A DNA stretch of 64,000 nucleotides, taken from Paenibacillus contaminans. Its GTDB lineage: Bacteria > Bacillota > Bacilli > Paenibacillales > NBRC-103111. Every line of letters begins with the position of its first letter. Position 1 is the stretch's first letter. Positions 34,009 through 42,253 of the stretch are shown here, piece by piece. The position numbers were made by a program, and so were the translations under genes. Location: contig NZ_QMFB01000016.1 of the NCBI RefSeq assembly GCF_003285015.1, positions 1 to 64,000 on the forward strand. The letters are read 5' to 3'. The notes beneath the pieces were generated by a model. The model ran no database searches. It was not told where the DNA came from and worked only from the letters and a program-made list of their open reading frames with translations.

Positions 34009-34194
34009 ATGGCCAAAATCGCAGCCATCGTCGTATTCGAAGCCGAGCGGGTTGACGGAGGAGCGCCCATTTTTATTGCAAAAAATCCCGAGGAGCAGCA
34101 GCGCATGGCATTTACATTGGAAAAAATATTGGACGCAAACGCCCATGACTTGAACAACGGGATCATCGTGCTCGTGGACCATTCGTCATCTTAA
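34009..34194 (+). CDS. Small YIEGIA partner (capping-complex-type subunit)
   Basis: A 61-residue soluble protein, MAKIAAIVVFEAERVDGGAP at the start, with a central region rich in Glu/Gln and no membrane segment. It begins four bp after the YIEGIA gene with an AAGGAGG ribosome site, so it is clearly co-expressed. Small proteins in this position are annotated as capping complex subunits for YIEGIA in spore formers; I recall that name but no mechanism. It overlaps no other credible gene. Confidence 0.8.
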   Translation: MAKIAAIVVFEAERVDGGAPIFIAKNPEEQQRMAFTLEKILDANAHDLNNGIIVLVDHSSS

Positions 34195-34256
34195 ACTGAC
34201 AGCGCCATGAACGACACGATTACCGTACATGCAAGGATAGAAATCGCTTATATTTC

Positions 34257-34304
34257 AAAAAAAGAACACCTGCAAACCCCGTCACCGGATTTGCAAGTGT
34301 TCTT
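34257..34304 (-). terminator. Terminator of dinG-rex
   Basis: AAGAACACTTGCAAA pairs with TTTGCAGGTGTTCTT on the minus strand with one G-T or mismatch position, followed by seven T residues. Confidence 0.9.
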
Positions 34305-34320
34305 CACGCCAATAGCTTCC

Positions 34321-34941
34321 TCAATCCAAATAATAGGCCAAGCTCTGCAGCTCGGTCGTAAAATCCGCATGATGCACACGCACTTCATTCGGCACCTTGA
34401 TAATGACGGGGGCAAAATTCAAGATCGCCTCCACGCCCGCTTTGACGAACTCGTCGGCAACGTTTTGCGCCTCCCCGGCTGGTACCGTAATGATGCCGAT
34501 GCGCACCTTCAACCGGTGTATCGTCTCGATCAGCTCGCTCATCGGCTGAACGGCCAAATTATTGATGCGTGCGCCTATCTTATCCGGCACCGCGTCGAAT
34601 ACCGCGACGATTTTCATATTGTCCCGAAGATAGGCGTTATAATTGCTTAACGCGCGTCCGAGATTGCCCGCTCCTACGAGCGCAACATTGATATGCTGGT
34701 CAAGCTTTAAAATTTGCCGTATTTTCTCGATTAAATAGACGACGTCATAACCGATCCCCTTCTTGCCGAACTCCCCGAAATAAGCGAGATCCTTGCGAAT
34801 TTGAGCGGGGTTCAGCTCGAGCTTCTGCCCCAAATCCTGCGAGGAAACGGTTTGCACGTTTCGCATATTCAGCTCGTTAAGAAAGCGTAAGTAAATGGGC
34901 AGCCGCCTTACAACCGCTTCCGATATTTTGAGCGATTTCAT
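34321..34941 (-). CDS. rex: Redox-sensing transcriptional repressor Rex
   Basis: A 206-residue repressor that senses the NADH/NAD+ ratio. The N-terminal winged helix (MKSLKISEAVVRRLPIYLRF, then LNPAQIRKDLAYFG) is followed by a Rossmann domain (ALVGAGNLGRALSNY) and a domain-swapped C-terminal helix. The ATG at 34941 follows GGAGGAG and overlaps the dinG stop as ATGA, so the two are translationally coupled. Pairing of rex with a DNA helicase gene is not a known functional link. In Bacillus, Rex controls fermentation and respiratory genes. Confidence 0.96.
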   Translation of the reverse strand: MKSLKISEAVVRRLPIYLRFLNELNMRNVQTVSSQDLGQKLELNPAQIRKDLAYFGEFGKKGIGYDVVYLIEKIRQILKLDQHINVALVGAGNLGRALSNYNAYLRDNMKIVAVFDAVPDKIGARINNLAVQPMSELIETIHRLKVRIGIITVPAGEAQNVADEFVKAGVEAILNFAPVIIKVPNEVRVHHADFTTELQSLAYYLD

Positions 34942-37799
34942 CGGTGCTCCTCCTCCATCCAATCCTTGATTCTCGGAACGAGCCGGTTCGTGTTCATATG
35001 CTCGATTTTCGGCCCGGGCAGCGAATACAGAAAGTATTTGCCGTAATGGGTCTCAAGCACGCGCGTATCGTAAATAATGACGATTCCGCGGTCATTGGCG
35101 GTTCTGACGAGCCGCCCGAACCCTTGCTTGAACCGGATGACCGCCTGCGGGACGGAAAGCTTCATGAACGGATTCTGATTCGCTTTCTTGATGTTCTCGC
35201 ATTTGGCCTCGACAACCGGATGCGTCGGCGGCTGAAAGGGCAGCCGTACGATCGCCAGACAGCTCAACGCGTCACCAGGTATATCGACGCCTTCCCAGAA
35301 GCTGCTTGTGCCGAGCAGAACGGCTGAGGGGCTTTCCTGGAACATCCGCGTCAGCTTGCTGCGGTTGCTGCTGTCAATCCCTTGTCCGAGGACTTGAATG
35401 TTATCCGGTGTCAGACGTTCTTTAAGAAGTCCGTGGACGACTTTAAGCATCTTGTAGGAGGTAAACAGAACGAGCATTCTTCCGTTCGTTTGCAAAGCGA
35501 CATCGCCAAGCGATTCGACAAGCTTCTCCAAAAACACCGCGTCTCCAGTCTGCCCTTTAATCGTCGGAAAGTCGCGCGGGATGACGACAAGCGCCTGCTT
35601 CCGGTAATTAAACGGCGAAGGGAGCATGACCGTTTTGAGCCGATCCTCGCGATCCGTGCGCAAGCCGAGCTGTTCTGCCGTATAATCGAACTTTTTATCC
35701 ACGGACAATGTTGCCGACGTCAATATTATACTATCCTTCACATTGAAAAAATACTGCTGCAGCATATCGCTCACATCGGTCGGCACGCATACGAGCTGAA
35801 GCGACTTGGCTTTGTACGTAGCGCTCGCTTCCAGCCAGTATACATAATTGGCGTCCGTCCTTTTCATAAAGAAGCGCATCGCGTCCCGCTGCTTATAAAG
35901 CGTCTTGACCGTTCCGTTCAAATCGGTAACGAGCCCCTGCACGTCCAGCTCATCCTGCAGCTCCTTGAGCGTTGCCAGCATCTTCTCGATTTTTTTCAAG
36001 CTGTCCGACAAACCCGTATAGATGTTATCTTCGATTTCCTGAAGCTGCTCCCATTGAGCGGGAAGCGTTTCGTCCTTAATCCGCCAAACGAGCTGGCCGG
36101 CTTCAGCCGAGCTCGAATCATGCTGCTTGATAAGCAGTTCATACAGCTGCAGCGTAAGCTGATCCCAGTGCTCCTTTACCTGAACGAGCGCCGAGTACGT
36201 ATCGTCGATCAGTTTCGACCATTCGGCCGCTTTTTCCGCAAGCTCCCCGTCCGCCCGAGATAAACGAACCTTAAGCAATGGAAGCTGCCCCGTTTTGCTG
36301 TCTTTATAGAGCCACGTAAGAGCACCTACGAAGCCCATATATTGAGCCTCGATGCCGAGATGCTTGCTGGCCACATCTTCAAAATGATGTGCCTCATCGA
36401 TAACCAAATGCTTATAGGAAGGCAGCAGCCGGTTTTCCGCTACGATATCGGTAAACAGCATCGAGTGATTCGTGATGACGACATCCGCTATATTCGCTTC
36501 ATTACGTGCGCGGTGGTAAAAGCATTTTTTGAACCACGGGCAGGCCCTGTTCAAGCAAGAGTCGGCATCGCTGGAAACCGTTCCCCACAGATCGTTTCCG
36601 CGTCCGGTAAAATGCAGCTCTTCATCGTCCCCATGTTTCGTATCGCTTAGCCAAACGATCATTTGCGCGGCGGTCATCCGCTCTTCCTTGCCGTATTCGA
36701 AATCATGCGTCACGATTTTCTGCTCGAATTTGCGCAAGCATAAATAATGGCTCCGCCCTTTAAGCACGGCTGCCCGGAAAGGCACCGGAAAAATATCGTG
36801 AAGCAGCGGAACGTCCCGCTGGCGAAGCTGCTCTTGGAGGTTGATCGTATGCGTGCTTACGAGTACTTTTTTGTCCTCCTTGATGCCGTAAAAAAGCGAA
36901 GGAAGCAAATAACCGAGCGACTTGCCCGTACCTGTACCCGCTTCGATCATGAGATGACGTTCCTTATCGAACGATTCGTTTACTTCCTTGATCATCAAAT
37001 CCTGCGATTCCCGGTCCTCGTATACCTCGAATTTGGCGCGAAGCGACTCCTTGAAGTTATTGTAAAAATCCGCAAAATCCATTTTGGATAGCGCCGAGGC
37101 TTCCGTATCGTTCCGAACGGGCTCTTCATCGCCCCAGTCGTCCACATTCAAGGCGAATTGCCGGTGATATCTATACGAATCGCGCTCGAGCGTCGGCGAC
37201 TGCTCCTTGCGAATGAGCAGCTCGTTCATAAACCATCCGAGATCGCTCGGATCGTCGTCAAATATTTGTGCGATGCGTTGTACGGCCACGAGTGGAAGCT
37301 CGTCGAACCGCTGCAGGCATTTCAGCCAAACCTCGGCCGTGGCCAGCGCATCGGAGTCGGCCTGATGCGGCCGGTCGTGCATAATGTCCAGCGACTGGCA
37401 AACCATGGACAGCTTTAAGCTAGGCAGCGCCGGGAAGCAGATGCGAAGCAGCTCGGTCGTATCGAGCACCCTTCCGTCAAACGACGAATAACCGCTCAAG
37501 TCGAGCGCACGCTGCAAAAAGCCGAGATCGAATCCCACGTTATGCGCAACCAGTATGCTATTTTGCAGCCTGCGCTGCATCTCTCCAATTACATCCTCGA
37601 TCGGCGGCGCGTCGGCCACCATGTCGTCGTTTATGCCCGTTAACGAACAAATATAAGAAGGTATACGTATCCCGGGTTTCACGAGAGACGTATACCTGTC
37701 GGTGATTTGCCTATTTTCGATAATGACAAGGCCAACCTGGATAATCTCGTCTCCAGGCTGCGTTCCGGTCGTTTCGAAATCGAGTACGGCGAATTTCAC
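34938..37799 (-). CDS. dinG: DinG-type helicase with N-terminal DEDDh exonuclease domain
   Basis: A 953-residue fusion. Residues 1-165 are a DEDDh 3'-5' exonuclease (DFETTG with Asp7 and Glu9, Asp91, His145-x4-Asp150). Residues 265-950 are an XPD-like superfamily 2 helicase with Walker A AGTGTGKS (287-294), DEAH (468-471) and late motifs GTSSFWEGVDIPG and QGFGRLVRT. Cys354, 415, 420 and 426 have the spacing of the 4Fe-4S cluster in DinG/XPD. Unlike some Gram-positive versions, both halves look intact. The start is GTG with a weak ribosome site. It is transcribed before rex. Confidence 0.95.
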   Translation of the reverse strand: MKFAVLDFETTGTQPGDEIIQVGLVIIENRQITDRYTSLVKPGIRIPSYICSLTGINDDMVADAPPIEDVIGEMQRRLQNSILVAHNVGFDLGFLQRALDLSGYSSFDGRVLDTTELLRICFPALPSLKLSMVCQSLDIMHDRPHQADSDALATAEVWLKCLQRFDELPLVAVQRIAQIFDDDPSDLGWFMNELLIRKEQSPTLERDSYRYHRQFALNVDDWGDEEPVRNDTEASALSKMDFADFYNNFKESLRAKFEVYEDRESQDLMIKEVNESFDKERHLMIEAGTGTGKSLGYLLPSLFYGIKEDKKVLVSTHTINLQEQLRQRDVPLLHDIFPVPFRAAVLKGRSHYLCLRKFEQKIVTHDFEYGKEERMTAAQMIVWLSDTKHGDDEELHFTGRGNDLWGTVSSDADSCLNRACPWFKKCFYHRARNEANIADVVITNHSMLFTDIVAENRLLPSYKHLVIDEAHHFEDVASKHLGIEAQYMGFVGALTWLYKDSKTGQLPLLKVRLSRADGELAEKAAEWSKLIDDTYSALVQVKEHWDQLTLQLYELLIKQHDSSSAEAGQLVWRIKDETLPAQWEQLQEIEDNIYTGLSDSLKKIEKMLATLKELQDELDVQGLVTDLNGTVKTLYKQRDAMRFFMKRTDANYVYWLEASATYKAKSLQLVCVPTDVSDMLQQYFFNVKDSIILTSATLSVDKKFDYTAEQLGLRTDREDRLKTVMLPSPFNYRKQALVVIPRDFPTIKGQTGDAVFLEKLVESLGDVALQTNGRMLVLFTSYKMLKVVHGLLKERLTPDNIQVLGQGIDSSNRSKLTRMFQESPSAVLLGTSSFWEGVDIPGDALSCLAIVRLPFQPPTHPVVEAKCENIKKANQNPFMKLSVPQAVIRFKQGFGRLVRTANDRGIVIIYDTRVLETHYGKYFLYSLPGPKIEHMNTNRLVPRIKDWMEEEHR

Positions 37800-37907
37800 T
37801 GCGTATTCCAGTCCCTTCTTCTATATAAAAGCAGCCGCTTGGATGCCAAGTCTATTCCTTAGCATACCAGACAACGAAGAGGAAAGGGAAGGATAGTTTG
37901 CGGAAAA

Positions 37908-38528
37908 TTACTGTCTTTTTGTCCAACCCACCAGCTGAAAGGCCGCATCTACGCATGTCGGATCGGAACGGTAAGCCATTTTGAAGTATTCGTACGCCTT
38001 ATCCATATTCTGATTTTGCGCATGAATGCAGCCCATCGCATTGTAAGTAATCGCCCTGATTTTGGAATTGTCGGTGAGCGGAAGCAAAAATTGAAAATGA
38101 CGGTACGCTTCTCCATATTCGCCTAATCTCAAGTAACCCATTGCCAAATAAATGCGTGCGAGTAAAAAATCGGGCTGCTGCCGAACCAGCTTCTCGAATT
38201 CTTCGACGGCTTGCGTGAACATGTACAGCTTATAATACCCTTGACCGCGGGCAAACGATTCGTTCGCTTCCTCGTCCTGCACGGCCGCCGGCATCAGCGT
38301 CGCGACGCAGGCTGGCACCTCCGGTTGCGGCTTTCCGGTATACACCAATTTGCCCATCTTCTCTTCGAACAGAAGCCATTCTTCGATACAGACGTCGCTC
38401 ATCGATTTCAGCATCGCCAACTGATCTTCAAGATCCTTGCGTTCATGTCCTTCTGCAAGCGGATAACGGCCGGCAATTTCCTCAAGCACATCGTTCATCG
38501 TCGAAAATAACTGTTTGAACACGTTCAT
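37908..38528 (-). CDS. Tetratricopeptide repeat protein, function unknown
   Basis: A 206-residue soluble protein. The N-terminal third is helical and acidic; from about residue 90 two or three TPR motifs follow (YYKLYMFTQAVEEFEKLVRQ, then ARIYLAMGYLRLGEYGEAYR and a third around AYEYFKMAYRSDP). TPR units usually make protein contacts, so a scaffold or regulatory role is likely but cannot be specified. It lies between panD and dinG, in the place where Bacillus subtilis has ypmA nearby, but it is not similar to it as far as I can see. Confidence 0.85.
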   Translation of the reverse strand: MNVFKQLFSTMNDVLEEIAGRYPLAEGHERKDLEDQLAMLKSMSDVCIEEWLLFEEKMGKLVYTGKPQPEVPACVATLMPAAVQDEEANESFARGQGYYKLYMFTQAVEEFEKLVRQQPDFLLARIYLAMGYLRLGEYGEAYRHFQFLLPLTDNSKIRAITYNAMGCIHAQNQNMDKAYEYFKMAYRSDPTCVDAAFQLVGWTKRQ

Positions 38529-38674
38529 CCCACCTTGCGCACGGAATATGTCCCAGCTCCCGGTTCACACTCATTGTTTGTCAAGGCGGGCCGTTTCATT
38601 CCGCTTTCCGCTGGAAACTTGTGCGGCTTTTGGACGTTTTCCATCCGTTTTCAACCCGGTAAAATTCCATCGAT

Positions 38675-39058
38675 TTAAACGACGGTCGAATGCGGCTCTG
38701 CGCTTAAAGAAGCGACAATTTTGTTTTTCTCATCCAAAAGAGCGATTTTCGGCGTATAGCTGCGAGCTTGTTCGTCGGTCATAAGCGCATACGATATGAT
38801 AATGACGTTATCTCCCGGTTGAACAAGCCTTGCCGCCGCACCGTTCAAACAAATGACTCCGGAGCCGCGCGGCCCGGGGATAATATAAGTTTCCAGCCTT
38901 GCCCCGTTGTTGTTGTTGACGATTTGCACTTTTTCGTTAGGCAGCATATCGACAAAATCGATGAGATCCTCATCAATGGTTATACTGCCTACATAGTTCA
39001 AATTCGCTTCGGTCACCGTGGCCCGGTGCAGCTTCCCTTTCATCATCGTCCGGAACAT
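38675..39058 (-). CDS. panD: Aspartate 1-decarboxylase proenzyme
   Basis: A 127-residue pyruvoyl enzyme that makes beta-alanine for pantothenate. The self-cleavage site Gly24-Ser25 is in LNYVGSITIDEDL, and the catalytic NGAAARL region is intact. Last gene of panBCD; its start lies inside the end of panC with a 16-bp overlap, so translation is coupled. Length is that of the family. No clear terminator was found in the 146 bp that follow. Confidence 0.97.
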   Translation of the reverse strand: MFRTMMKGKLHRATVTEANLNYVGSITIDEDLIDFVDMLPNEKVQIVNNNNGARLETYIIPGPRGSGVICLNGAAARLVQPGDNVIIISYALMTDEQARSYTPKIALLDEKNKIVASLSAEPHSTVV

Positions 39059-39975
39059 GCGCCCGCCTCCTCCGCCTTGTTCATCCAGGCTTTATTTATC
39101 GGTAAAATCCGATTGTCGATCAATCTCGTTTTGCCGAATTTAACGGCCAATGCCAGCACCATCCGATCATCCGTTATGCCGGCTTCACTCCATTCCTGCG
39201 TACTCGTCAGCGAGGGGTACGAAAGCAGCTCGACATAATCGATGACTGCGGAAGGAGCCGATTCGATATGATTCCGCACCCGCCGAATAACCGATTCGCT
39301 GTCTTCTCCAGCCTCAGCGCTCCATTTTTCAGCGAATCCGAGCGCCTGGGAAAGCACAAGCGCTTGTTTGCGCTCATCGGCGCTTAAGTATACATTGCGC
39401 GAGCTCATGGCCAAGCCGTCGGCTTCCCGCAAAGTCGGGCACGGCACGATCGTGACGCGCATGTTCAAATCCTTCGTCATTTGTTCCACGACGGCAACCT
39501 GCTGGGCGTCCTTCATGCCGAAATACGCGCGGTCCGGCTGCACGATGTTGAACAGCTTGCTGACAACGGTCGCCACCCCGTCGAAATGGCCGGGACGCGA
39601 AGCCCCGCATAGCTTTTCCGTTACGCCGCTAACCGACACCGTCGTCCGGATCCGCTGCGGATACATCGTTTGGACGTCAGGCATAAAAATGAAGTCGACG
39701 CCTTCTCGGCGCGCTATTGCTTTATCGCGCTCCTCATCCCTCGGATACCGGTCAAAATCCTCGTTCGGCCCGAATTGCAGCGGATTGACGAAAATACTGA
39801 GCACCACCGTGTCGCATTCCCGTTTCGCTCTTTCCATCAAGCTCGCATGCCCGTCATGAAGAAAGCCCATCGTCGGCACAAAGCCGATTTTTCCCGTTTT
39901 ATTCGAGCCGAGCGGTTTCCCGCGGCGCAAATCCAGCGCGGCCCTCAGCTCTTCTATAGTTGTAACGACTTCCAT
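39043..39975 (-). CDS. panC: Pantothenate synthetase
   Basis: A 310-residue ATP-dependent ligase joining pantoate and beta-alanine. Visible features are VPTMGFLHDGHASLM with the HIGH-like motif, SIFVNPLQFGPNEDF and the KMSxS-equivalent MSSRN. A GTG at 39984 is in frame, but the ATG at 39975 is preceded by GGAGTGGAGAGA at better spacing. That ribosome region is complementary to the predicted small RNA at 57.3 kb at 18 of 19 positions (see findings), so it may be subject to antisense control. Confidence 0.96.
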   Translation of the reverse strand: MEVVTTIEELRAALDLRRGKPLGSNKTGKIGFVPTMGFLHDGHASLMERAKRECDTVVLSIFVNPLQFGPNEDFDRYPRDEERDKAIARREGVDFIFMPDVQTMYPQRIRTTVSVSGVTEKLCGASRPGHFDGVATVVSKLFNIVQPDRAYFGMKDAQQVAVVEQMTKDLNMRVTIVPCPTLREADGLAMSSRNVYLSADERKQALVLSQALGFAEKWSAEAGEDSESVIRRVRNHIESAPSAVIDYVELLSYPSLTSTQEWSEAGITDDRMVLALAVKFGKTRLIDNRILPINKAWMNKAEEAGACSGR

Positions 39976-39993
39976 TCTCTCCACTCCAATCCG

Positions 39994-40863
39994 TTAATTT
40001 CCGCGGCTGCCTGACGATCCGTACAATTGATCGATGACCTTGCCGTCGCCTTTGAACGAATGCTCCTGGGCGGGAAATTGCTTGGTTTTAACGTCTTTCA
40101 CGTATTCCGCAAGACCGCTGCGTATTTGCTCTCCTAAATTCGCATAGGTTTTAACGAATTTTTTGGGCGCGGAGCCGGAACCGTATTGCAGAAGATCGTG
40201 GAACACGAGCACTTGTCCGTCGCAGCCCGCACCGGCGCCGATCCCGATCGTCGGAATGGATAACCGGGAGGAGATGTAAGCGGCGACTTCATCCGTTAGA
40301 AGCTCAAGCACGATGGAGAACGCACCCGCCTCCTCCAACGCCTGGGCATCCTCCAGCAGCTTTTTCGCTTGCTGCTCGGTTTTGCCTTGGATCAAATAAC
40401 CGCCGATCTGGTAAACCGATTGAGGCGTCAAGCCCAGATGGCCCATGACCGGAATGCCGGCGGACGTACAAGCGGCGACTGCCGCGGCGATCTCTTTGCC
40501 GCCTTCCATCTTGACCGCCTTCGCTCTGCCTTCCTGCATAAGTCTTCCTGCATGGCTCAAGGTCGTATCGATCGAGCCGTGATACGTGTTGAACGGCATG
40601 TCGGCTACGACGAAGCTTGTCGATACGGCACGGGTAACCGCCCTCGTATGATATACCATATCGTCGATCGTAACGGGGAGCGTCGATTCATACCCGAGTA
40701 CGACGTTGCCGAGCGAATCGCCGACAAGCAGGACGTCTACGCCCGCTTCCTCGGCCAGCTTCGCCGACGGATAATCGTAGGCGGTCACGACCGAGATCGG
40801 TATGCCCTCTTGTTTCATTTTTCTCATGCGGATGGTACTGATCGGCTTGCGTTGTTCCATCAT
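39994..40863 (-). CDS. panB: 3-methyl-2-oxobutanoate hydroxymethyltransferase
   Basis: A 289-residue first enzyme of pantothenate synthesis, making ketopantoate. It has the typical TAYDYPSAKLAEEAGVDVLL, VGDSLGNVVLGYESTLPVT and IGIGAGAGCDGQVLVFHD blocks that bind metal and substrate. The ATG ATG start at 40863 follows GGAGG; in-frame upstream codons are not supported. It is the first gene of panBCD, with panC starting 18 bp after its stop. Two 15-bp direct repeats upstream may be operator sites. Confidence 0.96.
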   Translation of the reverse strand: MMEQRKPISTIRMRKMKQEGIPISVVTAYDYPSAKLAEEAGVDVLLVGDSLGNVVLGYESTLPVTIDDMVYHTRAVTRAVSTSFVVADMPFNTYHGSIDTTLSHAGRLMQEGRAKAVKMEGGKEIAAAVAACTSAGIPVMGHLGLTPQSVYQIGGYLIQGKTEQQAKKLLEDAQALEEAGAFSIVLELLTDEVAAYISSRLSIPTIGIGAGAGCDGQVLVFHDLLQYGSGSAPKKFVKTYANLGEQIRSGLAEYVKDVKTKQFPAQEHSFKGDGKVIDQLYGSSGSRGN

Positions 40864-41287
40864 CGTTCCTCCTTGCGGTACTCCTACTTTGAGTGTGCGC
40901 AATTTCCACATAGATACCCGCTAAAGCTGCCCGTTTTATTCCCGGAATACCTGGGTAGACGCAGTTCGCGTTCAAGCCACTTTATTTACCGCAGGTTCAA
41001 GCCGCTTTAGGCGAGTACTTTCCGGAAAATTCAAAAAACCTTCTAGTCCCAGACTAAAAGGTTACGAAATACAAAGAATCTGTATCGCGTATGTTCCTCC
41101 TGTCTCGGTCCTTGCGGCTCAGAGCAGAATCCGACATCGTCGCATTTTCAAAACCTATTAACTTGGATAAACGAATTGCCCTACTTGCGCAGAGTGCAGT
41201 TCCCGGGGATACCGCCTCTGCCAAAAGTATAGCATAATTCTCACAAAAACGACACGAATTTATGAACATGTCATGACAATAACCGCT
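40864..41287. other. Intergenic region birA / panB with direct repeats
   Basis: This 424-bp stretch holds the birA terminator (41034-41063) and two direct repeats, GTTCAAGCCACTTTA (40970-40984) and GTTCAAGCCGCTTTA (40995-41009), upstream of panB. A promoter for panBCD is expected but no good box pair was found. Confidence 0.5.
41034..41063 (-). terminator. Terminator of cca-birA
   Basis: On the minus strand AACCTTTTAGTC pairs with GACTAGAAGGTT, followed by TTTT. Confidence 0.85.
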
Positions 41288-42253
41288 TTACGGTTGTCCG
41301 ACATCTCCCGAAAAATACGTAACCGTACGGCCGTCCGGCTTCGCTACAAGGAGCGCTCCCATATCGTCGATCGCCACCGCGGTACCTTCCTCTATACCTT
41401 GTGCGGTTTGAATCGTCACCTTTCGCTGCAGCGTCACGGTCAGCGCTTCCCAAAGCGTCCGGATCGGGGCAAAGCCCTGATCGCGGTACAATTCGTACAA
41501 GTCCTCAAGCTGCAGCAAAAAATCGCATACCAAAGCCGCCCTGTCGATCGGCTCGCCTCTTTCAATCAGTAATGACGTCGCCTTCTCGCGCAGATCGTCC
41601 GGATAGTCTTCTTCCTTCAGATTTGCGCTAATGCCCACTCCGACGATCACATAATTGAGACGTTCGTCCTCCGCACTGGATTCCAGCAAAATACCGCTTA
41701 TTTTTTTGCCGCGAACAAGCAGGTCATTAGGCCATTTAATTCCGACCTCAGGGGTCAGCTTGCGGATGGTCCGGCATAATGCCACGGCTACAAGCAGAGT
41801 AAGCTGCGGAGTGAACGGAAGCGGTATTTCCGGCTTCAGCACGACGCTCATCCATATGCCCTTGCCCTTCGGCGACAGCCAATTGCGGCCCATTCTGCCG
41901 CGTCCCTTGGTCTGCTGCTCGGCGATGACGAGCGTTCCTTCGCCGGCGCCATTCCTTACGAGCTCATGTGCAATGTTTTGCGTGGAATCGACCTCGTCAT
42001 ACAGCTTGATCGTGCGGCCGAGCGTACGCGTTTGCAGCCTCGCGAGCAGCGATGCCTGATCGATTCTCTCGGGCACCTGCAGAAGCCGGTAGCCGAGCTT
42101 AGGAACCGCTTCAAATTCGAAGCCTTCTTTGCGCAGCGATTGAATATGCTTCCATACGGCCGTTCTGCTGCAATTGAGTTCTTTGCTAAGCTGCTCGCCT
42201 GAAAGAAAAACGCCTTGATTTTGTTTAAATAGCTGAACTAATCGTTCGTTCAT
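41288..42253 (-). CDS. birA: Bifunctional biotin-protein ligase / biotin operon repressor
   Basis: A 321-residue enzyme. An N-terminal winged helix (residues 1-60; LSKELNCSRTAVWKHI) shows it is the regulatory type that also represses biotin genes. The ligase domain has EQQTKGRGRMGRNW (biotinyl-adenylate loop) and GIKWPNDLLV, and a C-terminal SH3-like domain (about 275-320) is present. The ATG overlaps the cca stop as ATGA. No biotin biosynthesis genes are in the window. The gene order cca-birA-panBCD is that of Bacillus subtilis. Confidence 0.95.
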   Translation of the reverse strand: MNERLVQLFKQNQGVFLSGEQLSKELNCSRTAVWKHIQSLRKEGFEFEAVPKLGYRLLQVPERIDQASLLARLQTRTLGRTIKLYDEVDSTQNIAHELVRNGAGEGTLVIAEQQTKGRGRMGRNWLSPKGKGIWMSVVLKPEIPLPFTPQLTLLVAVALCRTIRKLTPEVGIKWPNDLLVRGKKISGILLESSAEDERLNYVIVGVGISANLKEEDYPDDLREKATSLLIERGEPIDRAALVCDFLLQLEDLYELYRDQGFAPIRTLWEALTVTLQRKVTIQTAQGIEEGTAVAIDDMGALLVAKPDGRTVTYFSGDVGQP

